The notes under the pieces are model-generated. The model worked only from the letters and a program-made list of their open reading frames with translations. It made no database searches and was not told the DNA's origin. DNA of 64,000 bases from Desulfurococcales archaeon. GTDB taxonomy: Archaea; Thermoproteota; Thermoprotei_A; Sulfolobales; AG1. The stretch spans positions 1 through 64,000 of the forward strand of contig WYEN01000104.1 in assembly GCA_009903825.1 (NCBI GenBank), read 5' to 3'. A program made the position numbers and the translations under genes. Shown here one piece after another: positions 27,857-37,541 of the stretch; position 1 is the first letter of the stretch; the number at the start of each line of letters is the position of its first letter.

Positions 27857-29968
27857 TTGTTTATGCCTGAGAAAATGAGTTTAATAAAGATTCTTGTCCC
27901 AATAGATTTTGTTGAAGAGACCATCCTAGCTTTGATTGAGAGCAAAGTTTTTCATAATATCTCGAGACCTGGAAAGGGTCTTCATGCTGAGAGAGCTAGA
28001 AGAAACATGGTCGTTATAGAAGAGTCTCTCTCAAAAATAGATCAATACATTAAGATCTTTGGAGGAAAAGTTTTGAAAAAAGAGACTGATGAGATAAATC
28101 CTAAGCCAGACTCTGTTTCACTATTTTTTGATGAGATCATGGAGAAAAGTAAGATTATTGATGAGGAGTTTGAAGAGATATTAAATCTATATAGAGAGTA
28201 TGAGACTAAGATCAGTGAGTTAGATGTTTTAACAAAATATTTATCATATTTCCAGGACTTAGATATAGATCTAAGGAGTTTATTCAGTGGAGAAAATATC
28301 AGAATAAAGATCGTTGCAGTATCTGTTGATAAAGCTGATCAGTTTAAAAAAGAATTAGACAAGAGATTAAGCGAATATCTTTTTATAAATAGATCATCTG
28401 AAGATTTGAAAGAGGTCATAGGATTAATAATATATACATCTGATAAAGAGACTGTGTTAAATGACATGATCAGGTCTTTCAGAATAAGAGTTGTTGAGAT
28501 ACCTGAGAAATACGAGAGAAATCTCAGCAGAGCTTATAAAGATCTTTATTCAGAACTTGTTAAAATGAGAGAGTTTCTTGATAATATTCATGAGAATGCT
28601 AGAGAGAGATATGAAAAGATCAAGACTTTGTTTCAAGAAACTTACTCAGGTCTTCATCTTCTGAGAGATTTTATGAAGATAATGAGCCACAGTATTTTTA
28701 CAGATGAGAATGTCTTGATCGAGGGGTTCATACCAAGCAGATCAAAAGATAAAGTCGTTAAAAAGATCTTGTCGGCCACTAGAGATATGGCGATTATACA
28801 GGTGAGAGATGTGGGAAGACTAGATAAGCTGGAGGAGGAGCCTCCCACATATTTTAACATGTCTAGATGGATGAGACCTTTCAAAATGATCCCAGATCTT
28901 TACGGCCCGCCTAGTTATAATGAGGTCATTCCAATATATATAGTATCTATAACTTTCCCAATAATATTCGGGCTCATGTTTCCAGATCTTGGGCATGGAA
29001 TAGCTTTATTGATAGCTGGATTGTTTATGTATAAATATTTCAAAGATAAAAATGTTGGAATATCTGATCTAGGGCTTCTAATAACTTATCTAGGGATCTC
29101 TTCATCTGTGACAGGCTTTCTAGCGGGAGAATTTTTCGGCCCAGCCACTCCAGTAGCCAGGTTTTTAGAAGGCTTCTACGAAGATCTTCATATACATCCT
29201 CCTCTGAGCCTTCCTATCTATAAATCTGGTGCAGGAGTTGTTGAGGCTTTATACTCATTTATTCTATTATCTGTCAGAATGGCTATGATAACTCTTTTAA
29301 TAAGCTCTTTCTTAGGATTTCTAAACAGCTTGATCAATAGAGAATATGATTATATGTTTGCTCTCTCACTTCCTAGAACAATGATTTTTGTCAGCCTGTT
29401 TATTCCAGCATTCTTTTCTAACGATATTAATGAGGTGGGCTTCTTCTACAGCTATATAAGTCTCGGCCAGTTATTAACTGTCTTAGGAACTCCCATAGTT
29501 GCTGAGACACCTATGATATTTGAGATCGTAAAATGGATCCTTAATATATCTCTTCTATGGATCTTAATTGGAGAATCTGTTGTCGACATATTCAGACACG
29601 GACTGAGAGAAGGCTTATCTAAGCTGAGCTCAGGATTTATGGAGCTTTTTGACACAGTGATCATGGCGATAGGCAACTCAATAAGTTATCTCAGAATAAT
29701 GGGTATAGCATTAGCTCATATAGCAGTTGTAATATCATTCTATGTCCCAGTTATAAGCCTATTATATTCTCCAGGCATATTAGAACAGATATATGCATGG
29801 AGCATATACTCGATAGGTAATCTACTTGCAATGACTCTTGAGGCTGTCATAGCATTTGCTCACACATTAAGGCTTCATCTATATGAGATGTTCAGCAAAT
29901 TCTATAGAGGGACAGGCAGAATATATGAGCCTTTCATACCTATAACATATCACATAGAGACGCTCTAA
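27857..29968 (+). CDS. atpI: A-type ATP synthase subunit I (membrane subunit a)
   Basis: The 703-residue protein has a cytoplasmic N-terminal half of coiled-coil and alpha/beta segments, then about seven or eight membrane helices from residue 370 on. The conserved FGLMFPDLGHGIAL begins the membrane part and SYLRIMGIALAHIAVV carries the essential Arg of the ion channel. It is transcribed divergently from the other head genes. The start is uncertain: TTG 27857, ATG 27863 or ATG 27875; a GGAGGG lies at about 27839-27844. Confidence 0.94.
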   Translation: MFMPEKMSLIKILVPIDFVEETILALIESKVFHNISRPGKGLHAERARRNMVVIEESLSKIDQYIKIFGGKVLKKETDEINPKPDSVSLFFDEIMEKSKIIDEEFEEILNLYREYETKISELDVLTKYLSYFQDLDIDLRSLFSGENIRIKIVAVSVDKADQFKKELDKRLSEYLFINRSSEDLKEVIGLIIYTSDKETVLNDMIRSFRIRVVEIPEKYERNLSRAYKDLYSELVKMREFLDNIHENARERYEKIKTLFQETYSGLHLLRDFMKIMSHSIFTDENVLIEGFIPSRSKDKVVKKILSATRDMAIIQVRDVGRLDKLEEEPPTYFNMSRWMRPFKMIPDLYGPPSYNEVIPIYIVSITFPIIFGLMFPDLGHGIALLIAGLFMYKYFKDKNVGISDLGLLITYLGISSSVTGFLAGEFFGPATPVARFLEGFYEDLHIHPPLSLPIYKSGAGVVEALYSFILLSVRMAMITLLISSFLGFLNSLINREYDYMFALSLPRTMIFVSLFIPAFFSNDINEVGFFYSYISLGQLLTVLGTPIVAETPMIFEIVKWILNISLLWILIGESVVDIFRHGLREGLSKLSSGFMELFDTVIMAIGNSISYLRIMGIALAHIAVVISFYVPVISLLYSPGILEQIYAWSIYSIGNLLAMTLEAVIAFAHTLRLHLYEMFSKFYRGTGRIYEPFIPITYHIETL

Positions 29969-30040
29969 AAATTCTTAAAGGTTATTCTAGACATAAAATC
30001 TTTTTGAATAGAATATGTTAAGTTGTTAAGTTTAAATTGA

Positions 30041-30083
30041 TTACAGCTGAAAGCCTTGTCCTTTAAAACGGTGAGAAGGTCAG
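30041..30083. repeat. Decayed solo IS-end hairpin (mini-element copy)
   Basis: Read on the plus strand, TTACAGCTGAAAGCCTTGTC and the following bases to AGGTCAG align with the reverse complement of the copy at 53959-54002 over about 44 bases, with roughly ten differences. The hairpin core (GCCCTTTAGGGC in the better copy) is mutated to GTCCTTTAAAAC here. Both copies keep TTACA at the start, which resembles an IS200/IS605 target. It lies between atpI and a membrane-protein gene. Confidence 0.55.
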
Positions 30084-30130
30084 ACAAGATCTTTATATGA
30101 TCAAATAGATCTTTTCATCTTAATATGTCT

Positions 30131-30946
30131 TTATCTAATAGTTTTTCTCATGCTGATCTTTCTGAAGATGTATGCATAAAACAGATATTGTAGTGGCCCA
30201 GCGATCAGATTATAATATTTAGGCATCATATTGTTGAGAGCCTCATACCATCTTCCTCTCCAACTCCACAAAAGATCTTGTGGAAGACGTGGCACAGGTA
30301 TTAAAGTGTTGCTTAAAAACGGTATTAAATAGATAAGTGCTACTGTTAACAGAGTAGTTATTATCCACACAACTATTGAAGTTGCCAATATATTTGGTAG
30401 AAGATTAATGTCTCTACGCATGTATCTATAGGTAGCAATGAAGGAATCATCAGAGGCTTCTAAAGATCTGTTGACAGCCAATGCCGCGTATGGAGCATAT
30501 ATAGGATGAACAAATAATCCATAGAAACCTAGTGAGACGCTGTAGACATAAATTATTATTGCCGCAGGATGATAAAAAAGTTCTTCATTAAATACTCCTC
30601 CCAACCCCACTACTATATATGGGACAAGGATCAGTATTATAGGAAGTGAAGATGAGAAGAAACTTTTCAGAAATATTTTGAGAAGAGATTTTTGAAAATA
30701 TTTTTTAAAGACAAAAACTCTAAACACATATATAAATAGAAACAGATCTCCGAGAAGAAGCGTTAGAGAAGATAATCCTATGAGAAGAAGTATATAGCCA
30801 ATTCTATACTCAAAGAGGCTTGAGATCTTTGAAACAAAAATCATATAGACGAGAGAGACAACATAATATAACACAAAAGATATCACAAACAAAGTTAAAA
30901 AACTAAAAACAAAAAAATAATTATTTTTATTTAAAGCTTTATCCAT
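30131..30946 (-). CDS. Multi-spanning membrane protein of unknown function
   Basis: A 271-residue protein with about five strongly hydrophobic helices (near residues 11-35, 47-75, 93-113, 125-150, 188-213) and a positively charged C-terminus (RKISMRKTIR). No family is recognised. Its ATG overlaps the last codons of the large secreted-protein gene upstream by eight bases, so the two are cotranscribed and probably act together at the cell surface. It lies between atpI and the atpH-atpC unit but nothing links it to ATP synthase. Confidence 0.7.
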   Translation of the reverse strand: MDKALNKNNYFFVFSFLTLFVISFVLYYVVSLVYMIFVSKISSLFEYRIGYILLLIGLSSLTLLLGDLFLFIYVFRVFVFKKYFQKSLLKIFLKSFFSSSLPIILILVPYIVVGLGGVFNEELFYHPAAIIIYVYSVSLGFYGLFVHPIYAPYAALAVNRSLEASDDSFIATYRYMRRDINLLPNILATSIVVWIITTLLTVALIYLIPFLSNTLIPVPRLPQDLLWSWRGRWYEALNNMMPKYYNLIAGPLQYLFYAYIFRKISMRKTIR

Positions 30947-33515
30947 ATATTACTTCACCAGGGTATCTTCCATAGAAACCAGGATACCTCTCATCAAAAG
31001 GTGCTGATGCAAGGATTTGACTGCGTGGCCAGCTTGGTATTTTAAATATGATCGGTCTAGTGTACCAACCAACATTAGCACCTATTATTATATAATGTGA
31101 AGTGTCCTGCGGTAAACTACTATATTGTATTCCAAGCTCTAATTCTGCTGCTCTATAATTATTTAATCCAGGAGACCAATAACAAACATAGGTTCCGTCA
31201 GAGGTTATCGAGAGACTTAAAGTTTCTCTAGCCATACTTAATATTGTGATCAGATTTCCAGCAACATACATACCCAACGATACAGGCTGAGAAAGAGTAA
31301 TGGCTCCCACAAGACTTAAAAACTCTACTCCGGTAGAGATGATGCTCCAAGCGACCACCACAGCACCTATGTAATAATCAGCTCTTGTCCCCTCTCTATA
31401 TCTAATAACACAACCAGGGATCGAGTTGGATGAAGGAGGTTTAACAGCTAAATATATCTCGAATATTCTCGGATAGTCCGATGTTGACACTAAATGTTTA
31501 ACAATCATACTCTCAAGATCTGAGTCGCCAAAAGCTGTAGATTCTACGACAATTCCTGATTTATAAAGTGTCCATATTCTACTGTCTTGAGTCATTTGGA
31601 TCTTAAGAAAAGCGCTTTTCATTTGGGCCCATGTTATATAGCTTGTTTCTTTCCATATCTCTGGTGCATATTGATATTCTATTAATATGTCTATATATAG
31701 CTCTACGCCGCTATTACTTGGGAAGTTATGTTCTATTGTTATAAAATGCCCATGACCTCCTAAAGGATTTGACCATTGTAAAAATGTAAAACCTACGTAG
31801 CCAAATGATGGAAGCGGTGGTGCAGAAACAGTTTGAGAGGCAATAGTTGTTCCATCAATCTTAATATTTATAGTGCCTGTATAACTTGTAGAGGAAGGAT
31901 TTCTAACACATATATCGATATACAGAATAGGACTTGAGCCATACAGAGAATCATAATACAGACCATTCATAACATCAGAATCAACAGTCAAAGAAGATAT
32001 TGAAGAGGGCATAATGATCCCTTGACGGTCAGCAGGAAACTCAGGAAAGATCTGAAAGACAGCTCCTCCATATACAGACGGATCTAACATGTCAGAAGCT
32101 TTAGCTCTTTGACAACCTGGCGGAAGATAGTCAGAAACTTTATAAGGTCTCAGAGAGGCTATCCCAACTGAGAGTATCTGATAAGCTTTTGATGTTTCGC
32201 TTGTAGGCATGTTATCCCAGATCTTGCTGATCCTGAGTGTTGACAAGATTATATATGGATATGATCCTCCTGCATAATAATAGGTTATACTTATATTGAA
32301 TCTTCTGGTTGTGTCGAAAGGTATTGATGGATATAGATATATGTTGCTAGGAGTGGAGCTTAGAGTATATGTGTAAGAGTTGCTCCACACGATCTGACCT
32401 GTGTTTGTGTCGATCACATTAATTTGGACTCCTAAATAGGAGTCTGATGAGGAGGTGGAGTTTGCTCTGATGAAAACTACTAAGCTATATATGTTATATC
32501 CAAGATAGATGTTCACTGATCTAGATCCTGTTAATATTGTCTTGTTTAATGTTATAAGAACGAATTCATAAAATCTTGATGGGCCTCCGCCGCCGTCTAT
32601 CAGCTCAGCTGTTGGATATATGTTTCTGAATTCTTCAGATATCTTCTTCTCAGACTCTTTATCTAATATCTCTGCAACAACTCGATCATTGGTCGGGTCG
32701 TATATAAATCCCTCTCTATGTTCATGTGAAACAATTATGTTATCGCTGAGTTTAAGACTGATCAATCTCTCACGGATCGTGTTTAGCCATGTGTTCCAAA
32801 AGATCTCGGCTTTCTCAGCCTCGCCAGCAAAATTTGGAAAAACAATATGTGTCTTAGGTCTCTCTATGTTCAGCACGTCACTTATCTTGGCTAAAAGCTC
32901 CATATCAAACGGCAGATCTCTTAGATGAGGCTTTCTATTATGATCATGATCATAATATATTGCAACTCCTACTGTGAACGACAAGATCTTTACTCCCGTT
33001 TCTGTAAATATTTTTGCTCCTTGAGAAAGTTTTATCACATATCTATCTCTAAGACCGTGTTTAACAGCATAAACATTCCATGGACATGAAGAGAAGTCTT
33101 TACCAGAGCCGGATCTTGGTATTGGAACTGTCAATATCAAAAGATCATTCTCATTCAAAATACCATCATCGACATCGGGCATTAGAATTGCGGCATTAAT
33201 AGGTGAGAGAAATGTTCTAAAGAATTTTCTTGGGACAAGCTTTGGAATAATAAGAGTGTTATTATCATCACAAGATGATGCTATCAAAGAATCAAATCTT
33301 ATGCCATGAAGATCTTTTAAAACACTCACTGGAAGAATTATATGAACAACATCTCTAGAGCTGCTCAAAAGATCTTTATTAATAATCTGTGTGTCCACAG
33401 ATGTGTTCTCATTTAATCCTTTTGCTGAGAGGATCTCTACAGGTGTTATAGAGAGAATCAACAATATAAGATATAGAAGACCTAGGGTCTCTAGATATTT
33501 ATTCAATATATTCAT
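30939..33515 (-). CDS. Large secreted protein of unknown function
   Basis: The frame reaches 33578, but ATG 33515 has a GGGAGAGTG site seven bases upstream and opens with a signal peptide (NKYLETLGLLYLILLILSI). The mature protein of about 830 residues is Ser/Thr/Tyr-rich with much predicted beta structure. A hydrophobic stretch (about 250-330 residues from the signal end to C-terminus, around VVVAWSIISTGVEFLSLVGA) may be a membrane-associated or buried region. The C-terminus is hydrophilic. No domain is recognised. It overlaps the downstream membrane-protein gene. Possibly part of an envelope complex; function is unknown. Confidence 0.75.
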   Translation of the reverse strand: MNILNKYLETLGLLYLILLILSITPVEILSAKGLNENTSVDTQIINKDLLSSSRDVVHIILPVSVLKDLHGIRFDSLIASSCDDNNTLIIPKLVPRKFFRTFLSPINAAILMPDVDDGILNENDLLILTVPIPRSGSGKDFSSCPWNVYAVKHGLRDRYVIKLSQGAKIFTETGVKILSFTVGVAIYYDHDHNRKPHLRDLPFDMELLAKISDVLNIERPKTHIVFPNFAGEAEKAEIFWNTWLNTIRERLISLKLSDNIIVSHEHREGFIYDPTNDRVVAEILDKESEKKISEEFRNIYPTAELIDGGGGPSRFYEFVLITLNKTILTGSRSVNIYLGYNIYSLVVFIRANSTSSSDSYLGVQINVIDTNTGQIVWSNSYTYTLSSTPSNIYLYPSIPFDTTRRFNISITYYYAGGSYPYIILSTLRISKIWDNMPTSETSKAYQILSVGIASLRPYKVSDYLPPGCQRAKASDMLDPSVYGGAVFQIFPEFPADRQGIIMPSSISSLTVDSDVMNGLYYDSLYGSSPILYIDICVRNPSSTSYTGTINIKIDGTTIASQTVSAPPLPSFGYVGFTFLQWSNPLGGHGHFITIEHNFPSNSGVELYIDILIEYQYAPEIWKETSYITWAQMKSAFLKIQMTQDSRIWTLYKSGIVVESTAFGDSDLESMIVKHLVSTSDYPRIFEIYLAVKPPSSNSIPGCVIRYREGTRADYYIGAVVVAWSIISTGVEFLSLVGAITLSQPVSLGMYVAGNLITILSMARETLSLSITSDGTYVCYWSPGLNNYRAAELELGIQYSSLPQDTSHYIIIGANVGWYTRPIIFKIPSWPRSQILASAPFDERYPGFYGRYPGEVIYG

Positions 33516-33679
33516 AAGACACTCTCCCGGTCTTTTTTTGAAAAAATATAAATTTTTCAATAGAAGAATCTGGATCATTAGAAGAGATGATGATATTTAA
33601 ACTTTGAAAGATGAAGACTAAGTGCTGAATTTTTTAAATCTTTATTATGTAGAAAATATATGCTGATCTTAATGAGATT

Positions 33680-34711
33680 TTATATTGAGACGAATCTTCT
33701 GATCATATCTGTAGAGATCAGACCTATTTTCCCACTTGCTATAGACACAAGATCTTCTATATCAAATCTTTTTAATGTAAATACAGACCATAATATGCCG
33801 TAGTTAAATGGATAGGAATACATGTATGAAACAGATTTTTTTCTAACATTTTTTCTTACAAAACCTCTTATATTGATCATTGTCTCAGTAAGATCTTGAG
33901 ATATTAATGTGGAAGGATAGATCCTTCTTAGAAGTGTTAAAAATCTTGTCTCATCAGAAGAACTCATCTCCTCAAGCGTGGAAGGATCTATTTTACAAGA
34001 GTATCTCAAAAGATCTTTTATATATGTGCTTAGCTTATCCTGAATATTGAGCATTATAGTCTTACTTAAAAAGTTTATTATATAAAGATCAGCTTCTGGA
34101 CATATCAGTTCTATTATCTCAGGATACGATGTTAAGATCTCTGAGAACTCCTCTAATAAAGATAGATCTAAAGATAGATTTATTGAGATCTCAGAAGATA
34201 AAGTCTTTGAAAACTCTTTATAATATCTTGAGAATACGTAGAAACCTGATCTCTCGATCTCTGTCATGATCCTTGAGATACTCATCTCCTCGCTGAGAGT
34301 CTTTTCAAGAAATTCGCGTGTTTCCTCAGGCAATAGATTAAGTATTTTTCTCATGTTCTCACTGTGTCTCTCTAATACTCCTCTAATTATTGAGGCAAAC
34401 ATTTTTATCAGCATGATCTTTCTCATTGAGCTTATCAGCATATAGACGTCTGAACCTCCTATCTTCTGAAAAATTTTTGTCAGATTATACAGATGAGAGT
34501 CTAAAGCAAGCTCTAGACTCAAAAGATCCTTTGGATCAATATTTTTAAGATATTGATAATAACTAGTCTCTTTGAGAATATACATATAATCATCTATACT
34601 ATTGGCCTGCAAAAGATCTTGAATATTCTTCTCGTTAAGACATGTAGAATATATAACTCTCAGCTTAGGTGTTATATAGAGAAGATCTGAGCTTAAACTC
34701 ATGTTGATCAC
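33680..34711 (-). CDS. atpC: A-type ATP synthase subunit C
   Basis: A 343-residue, mostly helical protein with the subunit C/AC39 pattern: DLLYITPKLRVIYS at the N-terminus, QANSIDDYMYILKETSYYQYL, and an ending in SIASGKIGLISTDMIRRFVSI. It links the central stalk to the membrane ring. The ATG at 34711 overlaps the atpH stop (ATGA); a second ATG at 34702 is possible. It forms a separate two-gene unit with atpH, about 4 kb from atpI. Confidence 0.85.
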   Translation of the reverse strand: MINMSLSSDLLYITPKLRVIYSTCLNEKNIQDLLQANSIDDYMYILKETSYYQYLKNIDPKDLLSLELALDSHLYNLTKIFQKIGGSDVYMLISSMRKIMLIKMFASIIRGVLERHSENMRKILNLLPEETREFLEKTLSEEMSISRIMTEIERSGFYVFSRYYKEFSKTLSSEISINLSLDLSLLEEFSEILTSYPEIIELICPEADLYIINFLSKTIMLNIQDKLSTYIKDLLRYSCKIDPSTLEEMSSSDETRFLTLLRRIYPSTLISQDLTETMINIRGFVRKNVRKKSVSYMYSYPFNYGILWSVFTLKRFDIEDLVSIASGKIGLISTDMIRRFVSI

Positions 34712-35046
34712 GTCAACTCATATATCTCTAAAAATTTTCTTAAAGCATTTTCAATAGCCTTCTCTCTTCTATTCTCATATATTTTCTCTACCTCTCTAAT
34801 CTTCTCTCTAATCTTTTCATCATATTCTCTCCTGATCCTGTCTATCTCATTCTCAATTCTTTTACGAGCCTCATCAACGATTTTAGAAACCTCTTTCTCC
34901 AAATCTTTATCCAATTGATCTAATAATCTATTCATTTCCTTCGTAAGAGACTCTCTATCCTTCGAGACATCTTCTGAAATGTTTCTTAACAACTTTTCAA
35001 ACTCCTCAAATTTTGATAATAGATTTGCCACATAATCACGGCTCAT
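34708..35046 (-). CDS. atpH: A-type ATP synthase subunit H (peripheral stalk)
   Basis: A 112-residue, wholly coiled-coil protein with heptads of Leu/Ile and many Glu/Lys/Arg, e.g. EIDRIRREYDEKIREKIREV. This is typical for subunit H/G, which pairs with E in the outer stalk. It overlaps atpC by four bases. Sequence of such helices is not diagnostic alone; position before atpC supports the call. Confidence 0.75.
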   Translation of the reverse strand: MSRDYVANLLSKFEEFEKLLRNISEDVSKDRESLTKEMNRLLDQLDKDLEKEVSKIVDEARKRIENEIDRIRREYDEKIREKIREVEKIYENRREKAIENALRKFLEIYELT

Positions 35047-35075
35047 CTTGAGATTCTGCCCCAGTATTTGATTAA

Positions 35076-35888
35076 TTATCTGTTTAAAATCTTTCTTGTA
35101 TATATAAGATAGCCTGTGTGAGAGATCATGACTGTCTTAGGTCTCAAGGCGCCTATTTTTGTCTCGTATTCTCTCTCTAACAGCTCCACAAGTTTAGGAA
35201 GGATCCATTTGTTATCTAAATATAATTTGTTAAGCAGCTTCTCAACTTGATTTATTGTTGGTAGAAAAAATATTACAGGAGCTCCAGGTCTCAAAGCCTC
35301 ATATACCACCTCAGTTACATCCCAGGGATTAGAAAGATCTATTAATGCTGCATCAAGATCTTTCTCATCAACTCCTTTAGAAACATCTCTAATCTTGATC
35401 TCAACATATCTATCTAGACCTATCTTAGAGAGATTATTAAGAGCTGTCTCAGCAAAATCTTCTCTGATCTCATATCCATATACTCTACCATTTGGAGCAA
35501 CCGCTCTTGCTAAAAAAGCTGTTGCAACACCTGACCCCACACCTGCCTCCAGAACTCTCTTGCCGCTACTTAGATCCAGCATGACTAATATTAACCCAAG
35601 ATCTTTCGGATACAAAACTTGTGTAGGTCTTCTAAAGATCTTATACACAAGATCTTCAAGTGAAGGTTTTAGAACATAAGCTTTTACACCTGATGAAAGT
35701 TTTATCTGAGAGCCATAGCTGAGACCTATAAGATCGTCATGATCAATATATCCTTTATCACTACTAAATCTCTCTCCTCTACGGATCTTTATGATATATC
35801 TTCTTCTCTCATCTATATATATGAGAACATATCTCTCTTCACAGACGACGTCTTCACAAAGATCAGTGCTGGTGTCATTCTTCATCAA
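35076..35888 (-). CDS. trmI: tRNA (adenine-N1)-methyltransferase TrmI
   Basis: A 270-residue SAM-dependent methyltransferase with an N-terminal beta domain, then motif I VLEAGVGSGVATAFLARAV, YGYEIREDFAETA, DAALIDLSNPWD and the C-terminal KTVMISHTGYLIYTRK, the TrmI family mark. It forms m1A at tRNA positions 57/58 in archaea, stabilising the T-loop at high temperature. It lies between rps25e and atpH on the same strand. Confidence 0.92.
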   Translation of the reverse strand: MMKNDTSTDLCEDVVCEERYVLIYIDERRRYIIKIRRGERFSSDKGYIDHDDLIGLSYGSQIKLSSGVKAYVLKPSLEDLVYKIFRRPTQVLYPKDLGLILVMLDLSSGKRVLEAGVGSGVATAFLARAVAPNGRVYGYEIREDFAETALNNLSKIGLDRYVEIKIRDVSKGVDEKDLDAALIDLSNPWDVTEVVYEALRPGAPVIFFLPTINQVEKLLNKLYLDNKWILPKLVELLEREYETKIGALRPKTVMISHTGYLIYTRKILNR

Positions 35889-35937
35889 TCAGAAATACCA
35901 ACCCTCATCATAAGATCCTGTCATCTAAAATACGAAA

Positions 35938-36267
35938 TCATTTGCCTGCTGGAACATATATTCTTATTCTATGATTAGAAGAATATAGATTAAGTACTCC
36001 CTCTCTCTCAAGATATCTGAGCAATTTTTTAGATAATGAATATGGAATGCCCAGCTTCTCTTTAGCTTGATATGGAGTGACCACCTTAAGATCTATAAGC
36101 TCTATCTTTGCTCTGCCTATGATCTTTTCATCAAGCTCTGAGACACTGATTTTTTTACTCTCTCTCTCCTCTTTCTTAACCTCTTTCTTAGTCTTCTTCT
36201 CTTTCTCAAGTTCTCTCATCTGTCTTTTCTCCATAGCTGAGATAGGTTTCTTGCCTTTAGTCCCCAT
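35938..36267 (-). CDS. rps25e: 30S ribosomal protein S25e
   Basis: A 109-residue protein with a long Lys/Glu-rich N-terminal extension and the S25e winged-helix core: KVVTPYQAKEKLGIPYSLSK followed by LLRYLEREGVLNLYSSNHRIRIYVP. It sits on the 30S head near the decoding region. It is divergent from ftsY with about 120 bases of AT-rich spacer and is followed by trmI. Confidence 0.94.
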   Translation of the reverse strand: MGTKGKKPISAMEKRQMRELEKEKKTKKEVKKEERESKKISVSELDEKIIGRAKIELIDLKVVTPYQAKEKLGIPYSLSKKLLRYLEREGVLNLYSSNHRIRIYVPAGK

Positions 36268-36388
36268 TGTAATCCCTATAAATAAATACGAGAATAGAAA
36301 AATAAAAATTCTCAGGATCTAAAGCCTTTAAATTGTTTGCACTAGAATTATTATCTTTGACTATAGATATTAAGTCAAGGATTAGAAT

Positions 36389-37321
36389 ATGTTTAGAAAA
36401 ATACGTGAGATATTTTCAAAAGCAATTGATAAGATATCTGAGAAGATGGAGAAGATCTCTGAAGAGAGATTTGGAAAAGAGATTTCTCAAGAAGATATTT
36501 CAAAATTATCTGAGGAGCTGATCATAGATCTTGTTGAGGCGGACGTTGCCTATGAAGTTGCTGAGAATATAATTAAAGATCTGGAGAAAAAGATCGTAGG
36601 GTCGAAGATAGGCTTATTTGAAGATAAAAAAAGATTTATAAAAGATAAATTTAGAGAGATCTTGATAGAATATCTTAAAAGAGGTGAGTGGAACAAAGAT
36701 CTTGTTGAAATGATCAAAAATTCTTCAAAGCCTTATAAGATCCTTTTTATGGGAGTAAATGGTGTTGGAAAGACTACTACAATAGCTAAAGTAGCTAAAT
36801 ATCTAAGAGACAGAGGTCTTAAAGTTCTTGTTGTGGCTGCCGATACTTTCAGAGCAGGTGCTCAAGAACAGCTTGAGATCCACTGTAAAAAACTTTCGAT
36901 ACCGATATTCAGAGGCAGATATGGTTATGACCCGGCGGCTTTAGTCTTTGACTCGATCAAATATGCTCAGAAAAATAGTTTTGATGTCATATTAATAGAT
37001 TCTGCAGGAAGACAGCACACAGATATTGATCTGATGAATGAGATAAAGAAGATCTCAAGAGTGTCTTCACCAGATCTTAAGATCCTGGTTTTAGACGCGT
37101 TAACAGGTAATGACGCTGTGAACCAGGCTATAGAATTTGACAAATATATTGGTGTTGATGGAGTGATATTAACAAAATTAGATGCAGACGCGTCAGGAGG
37201 ATCAGCTCTCAGCATAATAACAACAATCAATAAACCAATAATATTTGTCGGCGTAGGTCAGAAATACGATGATCTTATATCATATAAAGCAGATCTTATA
37301 ATAGAAAAGATCATTGAATAA
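36389..37321 (+). CDS. ftsY: Signal recognition particle receptor FtsY
   Basis: A 310-residue SRP GTPase: a helical N-domain (LSEELIIDLVEADVAYEVAE), G1 GVNGVGKTTTIAKVAKYL, the DTFRAGAQEQL insertion-box element, G3 DSAGRQHTD and G4 TKLDADASGG. The N-terminal A region is very short, as in many archaea. It docks SRP-ribosome complexes at the membrane. In most archaea ftsY follows pfdA; here it is about 24 kb away, divergent from rps25e. Confidence 0.95.
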   Translation: MFRKIREIFSKAIDKISEKMEKISEERFGKEISQEDISKLSEELIIDLVEADVAYEVAENIIKDLEKKIVGSKIGLFEDKKRFIKDKFREILIEYLKRGEWNKDLVEMIKNSSKPYKILFMGVNGVGKTTTIAKVAKYLRDRGLKVLVVAADTFRAGAQEQLEIHCKKLSIPIFRGRYGYDPAALVFDSIKYAQKNSFDVILIDSAGRQHTDIDLMNEIKKISRVSSPDLKILVLDALTGNDAVNQAIEFDKYIGVDGVILTKLDADASGGSALSIITTINKPIIFVGVGQKYDDLISYKADLIIEKIIE

Positions 37322-37541
37322 CCTCTGATCAATTAAATTTTTAAAAATTTTAAAAGCTAGACTAGATAAAAAATAATAAAGATCTTAAAGATATTCCCTC
37401 GGGAGACTACACGTGAACCTTTCATACGAGTTTTCATCGAAGATGATAAACAAAATATTTTAAAGAGATATTAAGGATCTTTATTATCTAGTTCTGAAAA
37501 AATTTTAATTTTAAAATATATGTTATAATGAGGTCGAGATT
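37322..37541. other. 220-base AT-rich intergenic spacer
   Basis: No gene is visible. The middle holds a less AT-rich block (about 37394-37440) with a short CCCTCGGG palindrome, which does not form a recognisable RNA class. The last 50 bases are very AT-rich and probably hold the promoter of the acyl-CoA ligase gene, whose TTG start follows a GAGGTCGAG site. Confidence 0.3.

Noticed and set aside
32620-32928. 102-codon frame opposite the large secreted protein
   Set aside because: Antisense shadow with no ribosome binding site and no domain-like pattern.
37394-37440. Less AT-rich block after ftsY as a structured RNA
   Set aside because: Only a short palindrome; no C/D or H/ACA boxes or stable long stem could be found by eye.
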